Shown: positions 51,851 through 64,000 of the stretch, one piece after another
Layout of the letters: each line of letters starts with the position of its first letter
Numbering within the stretch: position 1 is the stretch's first letter
From: Ligustrum vulgare
Lineage: Eukaryota; Streptophyta; Magnoliopsida; Lamiales; Oleaceae
Length of the DNA stretch: 64,000 bases
NCBI GenBank assembly: GCA_963555705.1
Contig: OY743171.1
Span: 25,538,852-25,602,851 of the forward strand
Direction: 5' to 3'
The notes under the pieces: model-generated
Databases searched by the model: none
Seen by the model: the letters and a program-made list of their open reading frames with translations, nothing else
Told to the model about the DNA's origin: nothing
Program-made: the position numbers and the translations under genes

Positions 51851-53256
51851 TGTTGGAATTATATATGCCCATAGAGTATAATTCACGACATTTAAAAGTA
51901 AAATATTAATTGATTGTATTAATATGATGTTGTGTTTGTCCACGGGTCGATTTGATATTACAAATTGAGTGTTTAAGTTGTTAAACACAGAAAGATTCAA
52001 TTTGTGATTCGATCTAAAATTAACATTCACGATCAGTAAATAAATATGGACAATTTATTTTGATAAGATCGTCTCAATTTTATTAAAGTCTGTCTTTGAC
52101 TTTGGTAATAAAATTGAGAGTACGTTTGGAACGTATTGGACGGGACCACGTGAAATTAATTTGTGACATTGACCGTACAAATTTAATTTCACTTGATTAT
52201 CGTACGTGGGACCTTAATCCTAATCGGATAATGGACTTCGATTACTAACTTGAAGTTCTTTGAGGTATCAATGGGTGAGATCAAATTGCTGATCAATATC
52301 TCGGTACTTTGGGAATTAAAGTGAACTAACGAGGAACATATATTCGTATTATGGAATCCGTCACCTTTTAGGTATGATCATAATCTCACTGGTTCTTCTA
52401 GTGGACAGTTGAATCTGAGCTCAGTAATTCGACAGTGACTGTTGAATTCTATGATGTGATGGGATCACATCGAACTGTCAGATAGAAGATGAGAGTTGAG
52501 AATTTATGAATATTCAAAGAAGGGCATTTTGGTCATTTTAACTTGCTCCGAATATTCGAGTTGATCGACGGGGGTAACATGTAAGAATGATAAGTCAGAG
52601 GATATAATTATTGATTAATTGTTTCAGTAATTTCAATTTTACTAAGAGTGCAGTTAGTGGAATAGAACGTGATTAATAAATTAATTTTGACTGATCAAGA
52701 GTTGATCGGGTCATAATTAATTTATTGGAGCTTAGTTTAATTGGGTCCGATCAGGTTCCCTCGGTGGCTTCACTATAATGGGTTTATACAGGCTTATTAC
52801 CTGTATTGGGTTGTGCAGAAATGGGCTTGGGTTATGGTACTAGGCCTGGTAGGGTTTTGGAATGTAAAGAGGTTACAAATAGTCTCTTAAGACTATTTTT
52901 CTTAACCTAATGTGAAAAGTGGCGAGACACACACTAAAGTGTGTAGTGTGTGTTTCCTCTTTACAAAGAAACCCTAATCCTAGTTTAACCTAGATCTTGA
53001 GAAAGGTGACCACACACCTGCACAACTGCCATTGGAGAACACCGAGGAAAGCTTGAGGGTTTGAAGCTTTGGTGGAATCAAGAAGCAGTTGATGAAGATT
53101 ATTGTAAAGCACGCTACAAAGGTAATCTTCTCAAAATCCTTTTTGTGTGCGAAATTATTTATTCCAAGTTAAATACATAGAACAGAAAATCCTGTAACGG
53201 GATAATCTATCACAAGAAATCAATTTTTGTGATTAGAGCAACCCGGGTTCCCAACA
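51851..53256 (+). repeat. Copia 5' LTR
   Basis: 1406 bp, from TGTTGGAATTATATATGCCC to GGTTCCCAACA. Confidence 0.95.
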
Positions 53257-53258
53257 AT

Positions 53259-53270
53259 TGGTATCAGAGC
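53259..53270 (+). promoter_or_regulatory. Primer binding site, initiator tRNA-Met
   Basis: TGGTATCAGAGC, two bases after the 5' LTR. It is the standard complement of the initiator tRNA-Met 3' end in copia elements. Confidence 0.95.
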
Positions 53271-56200
53271 GCCAGGTTTTTGATACTGTTTTGTGGATTT
53301 AGGAATAAATAATTTTGTTATGCATGTGTTAGTTGAGCGGTGTTAGGATTATGTGATTTATGTTGTTATTGGATGGATGATGTTTGATTGAACTAATTTA
53401 TGACCTTAGATTTTATTTTGTAAAATCTTGTATTTGTATTATCGAGTCTTGTAACAAAAGGGGTGGATTACGACTCCATGTTTTCCCTTTTGATTTTGAT
53501 TTTGCAATAGAATTAGGGTTTGTATTATTTCTATTGTAATTGTAAAATTTGGAGACTATTTCATCACTGCCTGAAACAAGGAGGATCAGATCTGCAGTTT
53601 CAGATTGAGGGACCAATTCTGCAATTTCGGATTCAAAGATTGCTGTTGGAAATTCTGTGGCCTGGAAATTCTACATTTTTAAATGCGGAGGACCTGATCT
53701 GGGATTTTTAAAAGGAAGGACTTCAAACGCAATTTTCCCTTGCTGCACCAAACTTCACCATCTTCAAAGTCGGAGGACTTGCATTGTAAATTCGTGATAA
53801 ATTGGACAAAGTTCGCAGCAGCACCTGTGAGTGTTATCGTCTTGATCGGTGGTCGGTGGCTGTGCCTTAGGGCACCGTCGTCTGGACTTAACTGCCGTAG
53901 TGGTGGAACCACACGTTGCGCGAGAAAATGCGACACCAGGTGGTGTCGCTGTACTATGCGGTGCGCGGCGGTTCCTTAAAGAGTACTACCATCGTGTGGT
54001 CGTGGCAGAGGCGATGGTACCACTGGGTGATCGTGACCCTCTCGACGACTGTGTGGTGAATTTCCGAAGGTGGATTTGAGAAGATTGAACGGCGACGGGG
54101 CTGCGTTTTTTCAGAAAGTTTCATTTCGTGAAGACCGAAGACAGTGGAATCAGTTGGGCCACTACTTTTTCATTTGGGCTGGTTTTTTGGTGCTTTTGTT
54201 TTGGACCAGATTTCAAATTTTAGTTTGGGCCAGATATAGATGAAATTAAATATGGCCCTGAAATTGTAAAATTGGTCTATTTTAATTAATTGCAATATGG
54301 GTTAAATCGTTTAGCTGGGCCAATGCAATGTGGACTAAATTTTACAATGGGCTGGAATATTTAATTGAATCACTACATTTGGCATTTGGGCTGAAGATTG
54401 AAGCTTTACAGATTGGACCAGTTTGGTAATGGGCTGAGAAATATTATTTGAAGAGTTCAAGTAATGGGCTGGACACTTGCAAATGGGAATTGAAGAATTG
54501 GGTCGGCTTGTGGCTCAATTGAATCTTTAATTAATTTGTAATTTTTGTGTCTAGGTTTGGCCATAAATTATGTTCTTATTTATTTTATTATCGCATTTAT
54601 TTATTGCTTTAATAATTTGTGAATGAATGTCATTAAATAACATGTCATGTAGATCGCATAAACACCGCTCTAGGTACTATACTGTCATGCATTGTTTTAT
54701 ATTATATTTTCTTTTCTAAATGTTAGATCAGAAAATAAATATATTTAATAATAATTAAATTGATTTTAAGAGTTAAAATTGATTGGGTAATTATTAATTA
54801 AAACCCAAGAGTTCAAAATATTAAGTGAGCGAGGGTGCAATTTTTGAACCCACGGCCTCCCCTATTAGCCCATTAGTAAAAAAATTTGTGTATGCCTCGT
54901 GCTAATCTAATTAGTCTCCCTATAGGAGGGCTGCACTGTTTTGGTTACTGGATTGGGCCCAATTAGGTGATGATTTTTTAAGTGTGAATTAATCATGATT
55001 ACCCTATAGGTGACATAATTAATTTGGTACTTGAAATATTATTAATATAGGGGTTAGACACTTAAATCAATGATATCGTGGGGACTTCCTATAGAATATC
55101 CAAACAATGTCAATGATGGCCAAATTTTAACGACTATAAATTAAATATTGCATGAGATGCCAGATATATTTAATTTAGTGGGAGGGTCCCAACCTAGCCA
55201 TAAATCACATTTATTTCTCCTATAGAGAAATGTGTTTAAGATTTTGGGGTTTTAGGTTGTCGTCATATTATAGTAGTTTTGGGTCTACTTGTGCATAATT
55301 TTTTTATTCATGCATCATATATGAAAGTATTCATCATTTATACAACTCGTGTTTAATACATTTATTTTATTTGAATGTCGTATTTCCACAACTAGTTATA
55401 TATTTAGACATCACCAACTAATTTGCGAAAACTGTAACATGTCTCGTTATAATTCTTTCCACTTATGACATTTGTTCGTGCTAGAAGATCCTTGTTCAAA
55501 ATAATTATAAATCTTCCAATGAAAATGGTTTTATTTTGATGAGATGGTTTATTGCATAGTTTTGATTCTCATATCAAGTACTTCGCAATAAAAATATCAA
55601 AATGGGATACCATATTTATTTTCTCGATGGAAGGGTATTTATGATAATTTGAACATTTTAATTATACAAAATATGCTATCAAGCTATATTATATCTCTAC
55701 TTATGAACCGATCACGTTTTTATATAAGAGACCATTTGATAAAACATGATTGGTCACTTTAACGTGATGGAGGTTCCACTTGCAAACATTGATTCATGTG
55801 ACATAATGCTTGAGAAATCTTTTAAGATGATCTCTTACGGTTCAGTGTGGACTATATTCACCAGGATGAACGTGTCCCTGAAAGGTTCAATGTAAGCTAT
55901 TCATAGAGAAGAGATTATTTTAAAGCAACGGATAGTATGGTAGGCCCTCTAACCTTTTTGCTTTTGAGCAAAGATAGGATTAATGAGGAAGTAGCCTTTC
56001 TTGGAAACTCTATAATGGAGTAAGACTCTATTCATTGTGTTATGGTTAGTAATTGAGTCTATCTTGATTATAGATTCTAGAGTAACTAATCGCTATTGCA
56101 AGTTGTTGCAATATGGTCCTAGGTGACCAAATGACACAATGAGATAGAGTATACTATAAGGATAAGCACGGGTATGATAATATGGAAAGAGCCGTTGGGC

Positions 56201-56770
56201 TTTTATGTTTGCAAAACAATTTGATTGTTATTTTGTCTCTTTATTATTTGAGCGGAATTATTTAGCGCTTAATCTCCAGTCATTAGTTGGAATTAAGTTA
56301 AATAATGCTCTTATTGTTGCGAGACAAATGGTTAACACTCTCAAAGCCTTGTAAATGGTTCTAAGTGTAATATTACTACAAGTGATAAGGGATAGATGAC
56401 TCCTTGTATTAATGAACTCTTTGATAAGATCTTAAGATAATCATATTTATCTAAATAAGATTGAAAGACTAGTAAAGATAACCTCTAAGTATTTTGGAGG
56501 TGGAATCTATGTGGGCTTTTGAATTTTATTTAGAGGGTAAAATGATTAAGATTTTAGGCTTGGTTACACTTATCCAAAACTCGATTCTAATACTAGTAAG
56601 GGATGGACCTCAAAAGGATCTGAGGTGGAATCTATACTATTTTTCTGAATCTTGTTTAGAGGATCATATAACCAAGAGTCCTTATACATTATATGGACTT
56701 AAGAGTTTGAGGATTAATACATTTCGATATGAATGGATTCTTTTGTGCTCAAGATACGAGAGAGTACGAG
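53271..56770. other. Copia leader and gag region, unreadable
   Basis: A GC-rich stretch at 53700-54110 is followed by sequence rich in TGGGCY words (54140-54560), then AT-rich DNA. No gag motif or CCHC knuckle could be recognised in any frame. This is either an extended leader or fully decayed gag-protease. Confidence 0.5.
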
Positions 56771-56779
56771 TAATTCATC

Positions 56780-58640
56780 AGTTTTATTGATGATCACTCC
56801 AGATCTCGATTATATACTTAATATCTCATTAATCCGAAATGTTGAAGAAATTCTAGAATTTTGGATAGAAGTTGAGAAGTAATTAAGAGAATCGAAATAC
56901 TTCGATTTGATCGAGGTTTGTGTATCTCTCATATGAGTTTAGGAACCATTTATCGGAAAAGGAGAACAAGGTAATACCAAATCAATGATGAGTTATCCTC
57001 GTTACTAGTTTCATTTGGGAATGTATACCGGAGATAGTCAGGTTCCTTCATAGCCTAGTACCATTGATTCGTTTCCTGAAATACCCCTAGAGTTGTGGCA
57101 TGGGTGCAAGCTCAGTTTACACCACATTCAGATTTGGGGACTTTTGGCACACAAGCTGAAAGGAAGGATTGACGAGATGGTGGCAACAATGAAGGTTTGA
57201 TTATATATAAGGTATACAATGAAACTAGAAATTATTTCTTCTATAGTCCTCTGGTCCAGAAAGTATTTGTTGAGTACAAATGTGACTTTCTTAGAGGATA
57301 AGGCATATAGAAGAATACAAATCCACAAGTAAAATTCTATTGGATAAGATGTTAGAACGTGGTTCAAACAACTTGATTCCAGGTTTCCGCATAGAATTAA
57401 TCTTGATGATTTGGGACTTCCTACGGAACCGATGGTTGCTGATCCTAGTGGGAGAAATAGGCAAGTGGTTCGACCACTATTTTTTCCTGGTGAACCCAAT
57501 GGACAGGGAAAAACCAAAGGTTGTAGTCGAAGTTGCTCTCACTGTTCTGCCTCTTCTTTATGTTCATAAAGAGGTAGTGAAGAGGTTGATCCCAATTAGG
57601 GATATAACCAAGTAGTGGGAGGAGAGGAAGGGACTCTGTTTGGATATAATGGAAATACACTTCCAGCGACTAATTGGAGTGGGAGGGTTGTAAGACCACC
57701 TTCTTGACGCTTATTCTACGGAGAGTCTTTTTAGACAGTCTCTACTGAAATAAGAGAAGAACTCCTCATTTAGGGAAGTGGTAGAAGTTATAGACTTGAA
57801 ATCATGGAAGGTGAATGTGAACTCGGAATTAGATTCCTAGTAATCCAACAAAGTTTGGATATTTGTAGACACACCCAATGGGGTCAAACCTATAGGGTGC
57901 GATGATTTTTAAGATGATAAAAGAATGGTAGATGGAAAGGTTGATACCTTTAGTGCAAGGCTTATGGTTGTGGGTTTGTGAAACCCTTCTCGCCAATTGC
58001 CATGCAAAAGTTTACCTGGATCTTTTATCCATTGTCGTTCATTGTGAAAATGAGGTACGAAAAATGGATGTCAAGATGTTGTTTCTTGAATGCATCTTGA
58101 GGAAATCATTTACAAAGTGTAATCCGATGAGTTCATATTAAAGACCATGAAAGTAAAATTCATGACTTACAAGTTTCCAACTTTGGATTTGGATATTTGT
58201 TCAAGATATGGAATATAGAATTTGATAGAACCATTGCGATACATGTTCTTGATCAAAATCTTGATATATCTTAAGTATACTCGTGTATACAGAAAGATGA
58301 GACAGTTTTCGTGACTATTTATTTGAATGACACTCTACTTGTGTGTGAGAGTATTTTCATTAAATAGTAGTTGGTACCAGCAATTAGATATGAAGGACTT
58401 GTAGATGACTGTCTATTTTTCTAGACATCCGTACTTTTCGGAGTGGGAGAAAAATGGAATAGAATAGTCTCAAGTTTCATGTAATAATAAGATACTATCT
58501 ACATTTGCAATATTGAAGTCTTGAAAGGAATAATGTTCTTTGTGGACTTTATCTATCTTATGAGTATTCTCCTAATACTCATGGTAAGATAGAGAAGGTT
58601 CCTTATGCTCCGGCTATAGGAAGCCTTACTTTGCACTAGA
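56780..58640 (+). pseudogene. Copia integrase and reverse transcriptase remnants
   Basis: Across several frames the text can be followed: FIDDHSRS near 56795, then RFDRG near 56915 (integrase core, where the family has LRSDRGGEY); NSELDS, SNKVW, DTPNGVKPIGC near 57810-57900 and DGKVDTF, ARL near 57930-57965 (start of the reverse transcriptase domain). Then CENEVRKMDVKMLFLE near 58050 matches the usual YDYEIWQMDVKTAFLN block. Stops and shifts occur every few dozen codons. Confidence 0.8.
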
Positions 58641-59016
58641 TAGGTCATATCTTATGCTGGGGATATTGTTGGTGATTATTAGTTTGATCCAGGATCAGAT
58701 CATTGAATAGAGGTAAAGCACGTACTGAAGCGTTCTTGGAAAACGAGTAAATATTTGCTTATCTATTCAATTGGTGATCTGATGGATTAAAACTAATTAA
58801 GATCTGATTTGATTAGGATTCTCGAGAGTCGTCAAAATTGGAATATAACTGGGAGATAATGTGGTTAATTGGTTGGGAATAACAAAATCTTGGATTGTTT
58901 GTTATACAACCGTGACTTACATCGAAAGGAGTTACTATCTTGGTTGAGAACATAATCATTAGTGTAATGATGATGTTGACAAGATGGATGATTCGATGTT
59001 TCATGTATACTCTAAG

Positions 59017-59030
59017 GGCAAGTGGGAGAT
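59017..59030 (+). promoter_or_regulatory. Copia polypurine tract
   Basis: AAGGGCAAGTGGGAGAT abuts the 3' LTR. AAGTGGGAGATTGTTGG is the usual copia PPT-LTR junction. Confidence 0.9.
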
Positions 59031-60446
59031 TGTTGGAATTATATATGCCCATAGAGTATAATTCACGACATTTAAAAGTAAAATATTAATTGATTGTATT
59101 AATATGATGTTGTGTTTGTCCACAGGTCGATTTGATATTACAAATTGAGTGTTTAAGTTGTTAAACACAGAAAGATTCAATTTGTGATTCGATCTAAAAT
59201 TAACGTTCACGATCAGTAAATAAATATGGACAATTTATTTTGATAAGATCGTCTCAATTTTATTAAAGTCTGTCTTTGACTTTGGTAATAAAATTGAGAG
59301 TACGTTTGGAACGTATTGGACGGGACCACGTGAAATTAATTTGTGACATTGACCGTACAAATTTAATTTCACTTGATTATCGTACGTGGGACCTTAATCC
59401 TAATCGGATAATGGACTTCGATTACTAACTTGAAGTTCTTTGAGGTATCAATGGGTGAGATCAAATTGCTGATCAATATCTCGGTACTTTGGGAATTAAA
59501 GTGAACTAACGAGGAACATATATTCGTATTATGGAATCCGTCACCTTTTAGGTATGATCATAATCTCACTGGTTCTTCTAGTGGACAGTTGAATCTGAGC
59601 TCAGTAATTCGACAGTGACTGTTGAATTCTATGATGTGATGGGATCACATCGAACTGTCAGATAGAAGATGAGAGTTGAGAATTTATGAATATTCAAAGA
59701 AGGGCATTTTGGTCATTTTAACTTGCTCCGAATATTCGAGTTGATCGACGGGGGTAACATGTAAGAACGATAAGTCAGAGGATATAATTATTGATTAATT
59801 GTTTCAGTAATTTCAATTTTACTAAGAGTGCAGTCTCGTTCTTTTAGTGGAATAGAACGTGATTAATAAATTAATTTTGACTGATCAAGAGTTGATCGGG
59901 TCATAATTAATTTATTGGAGCTTAGTTTAATTGGGTCCGATCAGGTTCCCTCGGTGGCTTCACTATAATGGGTTTATACAGGCTTATTACCTGTATTGGG
60001 TTGTGCAGAAATGGGCCTGGGTTATGGTACTAGGCCTGGTAGGGTTTTGGAATGTAAAGAGGTTACAAATAGTCTCTTAAGACTATTTTTCTTAACCTAA
60101 TGTGAAAAGTGGCGAGACACACACTAAAGTGTGTAGTGTGTGTTTCCTCTTTACAAAGAAACCCTAATCCTAGTTTAACCTAGATCTTGAGAAAGGTGAC
60201 CACACACCTGCACAACTGCCATTGGAGAACACCGAGGAAAGCTTGAGGGTTTGAAGCTTTGGTGGAATCAAGAAGCAGATGATGAAGATTATTGTAAAGC
60301 ACGCTACAAAGGTAATCTTCTCAAAATCCTTTTTGTGTGCGAAATTATTTATTCCAAGTTAAATACATAGAACAGAAAATCCTGTAACAGGATAATCTAT
60401 CACAAGAAATCAATTTTTGTGATTAGAGCAACCCGGGTTCCCAACA
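59031..60446 (+). repeat. Copia 3' LTR
   Basis: 1416 bp, almost identical to 51851-53256. The main difference is a 10-bp insertion at about 59833-59845. Confidence 0.95.
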
Positions 60447-61960
60447 CATATATGATTGAATTGAAGAATCTTATGGTTCTTCATTGAGTATCCATTTTAA
60501 TTTCGCATCATTATTGATCAAGTGATTGTCCAATTGGTCATGCCAAATAATAAAATCAAATTGAACTTCTGGTTCAATATAAGATATAATTCAATGATTA
60601 AGCATTATATAATCATATATCATTCAAGTAAATTAAACATAAGGGACCAACTTGAAAATATCCAATGATTGACTTAGAATACAAGACGACATTTTGAGGA
60701 TTTTTAGGAGTCAATTGAATGCAAGTAGAAATAAAAAATGAATGAAATATGATAGGAATATTACCAAAAAATTGATTCCAACCGCACAAGATTAAGGACA
60801 GTTTTCTAGTCGGACTTTAAGACCTAATTTTTGGACAGTAAACGTTCGAATTGGAAAATTCCTATTTCATGAAGAATTATATCTCTTTAAGTTTTATTTC
60901 TAACACAATTTGAATAACCTCAATCAGATAAGGGAATAGAAAGATATGGACGAAATACTGAACATTGTGCACATACCAAAAAAGACTCGCGTGTGGGTTT
61001 GACAAGTTGCTTTCCTTTCTCAACTAGATATCTTCTCCAACTATAAATACAATCTCTTGGCATGAAAATCAGAACCTTTGTCTCTCCTAAGAATGAGTCA
61101 CAATTGAGAATTCAACATCAAATTCTTAGGGAATCAAGCATTGCAAAGGTGTATGAATTGAAAATAATTGAAGAATTAAGACTTGGTGCATGCTTTCCTT
61201 TCTTCTTGTTGTTTTCAATGAACGTTTTTTTTTTGTTGTTTTTGCTTTTTAATTATGATGTGTAACTAAACTTTATGATGTTACAAATGATGTAGCCTAA
61301 TTTACTATTTTAAATCCAAATTCCATGTTTTAATGATTTTGTTGCATATATTGATTTATTATTGTTCTTAATATATGAATGAACTGGTCACTTATTCATG
61401 ATTACATGAGTTATTTTCATAATTCGAGAGGTTATTTAATAACTTAGATCAATGTAATAAATCCTGTAGTTGAACAAGAGATAGAGATATACTCTTGTTA
61501 TTATCGTGGTTGTGTATGAATTCTTGTGTGTTATGAATCTAGATAAGGAATATTCGGACCCCCTTTAGGATACATGGTCGAATTATTTAGGTAGAATTGA
61601 TTTAAACTCGAGAGATAAATTTCAATATACATTAGTGAATTCGACTGAATACATTATTAGGAAATAAAATCGGATTTGGAGTTAATTTAATTGGGTAGGT
61701 GAAATCGGGATTCCCAACTACTTTACAATAATCTTTTAAAACAAAAGCAAATTAGAAATTTTAATTCTTAGTTTAATTCTTTAGTTTTAGTCTTAAAAAT
61801 CATAGTTCTTTCATCCGTTCAAATAGGGCTAAGAGTTAACATATTTCGGTACTTAATAGTAGTCTTCGTGGGACGATAATCCGGACTCCTAGGTCCACTT
61901 TATTACTTCTCACGTACACTTGCGAGTGTATCTCGCATCGTGAGATATTTGTGAATATAG
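60447..61960. mobile_element. Copia-like relic followed by a gypsy-like LTR fragment
   Basis: 60447-60960 continues the relic interrupted by the copia insertion. From about 60960 the text changes to a gypsy-style LTR: TATA-like ACTATAAATAC at 61039-61049, a long T-rich leader, and an end-like GTGGGACGATAATCCGGACT...CTCACGTACACTTGCGAG near 61870-61930. No primer site follows, so the fragment is partial. Confidence 0.4.
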
Positions 61961-62226
61961 AGCAGGATGAAAAAATCTATATTATTGCCTTTTCAACTAA
62001 TATGTCACTTTGTCGTGGTGGAATTCGACCGTAAGAACATGTTGCAATTTGTATCAATTTCACAAAATCCTACATGTATAAAATCCAGATAAAGAAAATG
62101 ATTATTCCAAAATACTCAAAAATAAAAATAAAAATAACACAACAAGCACATGAAAGGAAAGTTAAAAATAAAATTCTTAACATTCTTGTCGAGAATAACA
62201 ATTTGAAATGAGAGTTCCTCTAAAAC

Positions 62227-62515
62227 TTGAAATCTGCGAAATCATTCAACTCTGCAGGGTACAAACTCGATTGGTGTCAGTGTGTGGATGTGATGTCATC
62301 GACTCCATCAGATGTGAGATTACCTTTCAAGTTTAAAAGAAGACAGTTTCCGTTGATTGTGTTTTATGTTATGACCATTAATAAAAGTCAAGGTCAATCA
62401 CTTTCGCATGTGGGTCTATTCCTTAAAAAGACAGTTTTTAATTATGGGTAGTTGTATGTAGCAGTGTTGAGTGTTAAGAATTGTGCTAGTCTGTACATAA
62501 TGATGATGCGATGAC
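62227..62515 (+). pseudogene. Helitron helicase (PIF1-like) C-terminal relic
   Basis: The frame reads SSTPSDVRLPFKFKRRQFPL then MTINKSQGQSLSHVGLFL, the conserved C-terminal helicase motifs of plant Helitron RepHel proteins (usual form LPF..KRRQFP...A.AMTINKSQGQ). A TAG follows, then LYVAVLSVKN, the next family block. Only the tail survives, and no Helitron 3' hairpin was recognised. Confidence 0.75.
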
Positions 62516-62519
62516 AATA

Positions 62520-62987
62520 GGACTCAACAAATGTGACGATAATGTCATGTATAAAGAGGTTTTCAAAGTAATACTTTTGATAACCAAATACTTATTATTA
62601 TTTAAATTGGAACTGACTTTTGTTAGTTTTTTATGATTTTTTCTCCATTGTTCTGTTTCAGAACATTATTTTTTGCCATGAATATGTTTGTGTATCGCAC
62701 GAGTGTAAAACTAATGATGATTAATTTTAGAATATAATGTATGATAGTGACCTCTAGTAATTGTCTATTACTTAAAACGTAGGAAAGTGCAATTTACTAA
62801 ATCGGCGATCCACAAAGACTATATTATTGCCATGGTGCTTGTTTTTCTTTTACTAGTAATTGTGTATTATTATTGTGGAGTTGTTACTTTTGAAAATTTT
62901 AATATTATTATTTTAAGCATCAGTTGCATTTATATTAAGCATCGTGTATTTTACACATATGAATATCATATTTACTCCTATACCATG
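62520..62987. other. No gene recognised
   Basis: AT-rich. Small open frames here lack any recognisable motif. Confidence 0.4.
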
Positions 62988-63626
62988 TGTTACGACCACG
63001 CTTAAATGAGGCTCGACAGGCCACTTATGGGAGCCCACGTCGGACCCATTGGTTACTAGATGTGCTCAAAACCTCGTGAATTACTGTATTTCCGAGGTAG
63101 TAAATTGGCCGAACTCCTTATGGCTAAACTACTTGTCCGAATTGGTGTTATCCGAGGCACATGCCTAGGACCAGCAAGAAGACTGGTCAAGTGTGTCGAG
63201 AGATTTGACTTTCCTGTAAGTTGCAAAACTTGATGGGACAGTAATGATTATAACCAAACAATTGGTTTACCTCATGAACGGCTAGGGGTATGCCACGAGT
63301 AAAGTAGAGCACGTGTCTCAATTTGGGAATATAATTTCAATTATAAATAGAATACATTGTTCTCCAAATAAAAGGTTAGAAACTTTCTACTAAGACTCAA
63401 TATACAAATCTCACTCTCTTTTCTCTCTTCTAAACACTTATATTTCCCTCACCCAATTGTATTTACTTGAAATGAGTACTAACTTAAGTGTCAGAGTGCA
63501 AACGGGAGCCACCTCGGCCCCCTTTGCATACTGACTATTTACCCTAGTGTGCAGGAAGTTCATGTGTTCAAGAAGGAGGAGCTGAGACGTGTAGATCCAA
63601 GATCCCACTAGATTTTGTGGTCAACA
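62988..63626 (+). repeat. 5' LTR of a gypsy-type element that leaves the window
   Basis: About 639 bp from TGTTACGACCACGC to GTGGTCAACA, followed at once by a primer site. A TATA box, TATAAATA, lies at 63342-63349. The start at 62988 is the best TG candidate and could be two bases earlier. Confidence 0.6.
63342..63349 (+). promoter_or_regulatory. TATA box of the LTR promoter
   Basis: TATAAATA about 285 bp before the LTR end, in a suitable place for a U3/R start site. Confidence 0.6.
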
Positions 63627-63628
63627 TT

Positions 63629-63646
63629 TGGTGCTGTCTGTGGGAA
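63629..63646 (+). promoter_or_regulatory. Primer binding site candidate
   Basis: TGGTGCTGTCTGTGGGAA follows the LTR. It resembles the TGGCGCCGTCTGTGGGGA primer site of many plant gypsy elements. Confidence 0.65.
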
Positions 63647-63659
63647 ACCACACCTTTAA

Positions 63660-63915
63660 CTACGAAAATCACTTGGTAAAAAAGTGATCAAAAACCTTGC
63701 TAAAGGCGTAAGATCTAACGAACCTTGAAAAAGGTGAGAAACCTCTTGGAAAAGCAGGTGACAAGTAGGAAGCCTTGAAAAAAGGCTTAAACTTTGAAAA
63801 GTAAGTTTATCAACCTTGAAGAAGGGATTAGAAACTTTGAAAGATAAGTTCATCAACCTTGAAAAAAGGTTTATAACTTTGAAATACAAGCCACCCCACC
63901 TCGAAAAGGGATAGC
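63660..63915 (+). repeat. Leader repeats of the right-hand element
   Basis: A motif ACCTTGAAAAAGGT (variants CCTTGCTAAAGG, CCTTGAAGAAGGG, CCTCGAAAAGGG) recurs about eight times, often alternating with AACTTTGAAA(G/T)A(T/C)AAG. Each unit is a small inverted repeat (ACCTT...AAGGT). Confidence 0.8.
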
Positions 63916-63933
63916 AATTAAATCAGTACAACA

Positions 63934-64000
63934 ATGTGTGAGAGTGATAATAATGCTAACCCCCAGAGAAGCAGGGAAGAACAATTAGACAACGATGAAG
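63934..64000 (+). CDS. Probable gag start, cut by the window edge
   Basis: The ATG at 63934 opens MCESDNNANPQRSREEQLDN, polar and acidic, in the right place after primer site and leader. It is open to the window end. The assignment as gag is by position only. Confidence 0.45.
   Translation, partial: MCESDNNANPQRSREEQLDNDE

Larger units (their letters stand above)
51851..60446 (+). mobile_element. Ty1/copia LTR retrotransposon, complete but coding-dead
   Basis: 8596 bp with two LTRs, TG...CA termini, 5-bp duplication CATAT (51846-51850 and 60447-60451), initiator tRNA-Met primer site and copia-type polypurine tract. The LTRs differ at only about seven positions plus one 10-bp indel. The internal 5.8 kb keeps recognisable integrase and reverse transcriptase order but is full of stops and frameshifts. 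Confidence 0.93.

Noticed and set aside
53679..54079. Overlapping GC-rich frames in the copia leader as a captured host gene
   Set aside because: Several frames are open on both strands only because of base composition, and none shows a recognisable domain.

Overview
This is nuclear DNA from a plant, probably a dicot. It is AT-rich, has GT-AG introns, and is packed with nested plant transposons: Ty3/gypsy, Ty1/copia, CACTA, PIF/Harbinger, MULE, hAT and Helitron. No bacterial, organellar or complete tRNA/rRNA gene was found, and the species cannot be named from the window.

The backbone of the left 37.6 kb is one gene on the minus strand, reassembled here from twelve exons between 37593 (ATG) and 2799 (stop). 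It is a plant NOT4-type protein, the RING plus RRM E3 ligase subunit of the CCR4-NOT complex. The RING is split between 37496-37593 and 25858-25985, the RRM lies on exons at 25584-25736, 25399-25508 and 16898-16981, and the long plant-specific C-terminus lies at 2799-5648. Exon phases fit from end to end, but the gene is dead. Exon 1 is frameshifted with an in-frame TAG, the RRM exon lacks one base, a 3.6-kb CACTA element splits exon 6, the donor of exon 7 is damaged, exon 8 lies in a tandem duplication, and the large C-terminal exon is frameshifted.

The introns hold a stack of mobile DNA. A PIF/Harbinger element (8083-12243) sits in one copy of the tandem duplication, and the other copy shows its empty site. 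The CACTA element (13206-16795) carries its own Harbinger-type MITE (14766-15630). A gypsy element (17191-25039) encodes only gag-protease. Intron 1 holds an apparent Del/Tekay-like LTR split by a MULE-like element (29562-35877). That MULE contains a tandem array of tRNA-like units and a 2.7-kb imperfect foldback built from AACGA...TCGTT hairpins.

Upstream of NOT4 lie a zinc-knuckle/GRF gene (plus strand, about 38964-39354) and a FAR1/MULE-type transposase gene (minus strand, 42800-40410). Both are frameshifted, and the second is internally deleted. A non-autonomous hAT element follows (43503-44328).

From 45.1 kb onward there is almost only retrotransposon sequence. It comprises a copia 3'-region relic, a large non-autonomous gypsy derivative truncated at both ends (46030-50997), a complete copia element with nearly identical LTRs but ruined coding sequence (51851-60446), an LTR fragment, a Helitron helicase tail, and the left end of another LTR element running out of the window (LTR 62988-63626, gag start 63934). 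None of the transposons has an intact transposase or reverse transcriptase here, so any recent movement was probably driven in trans.
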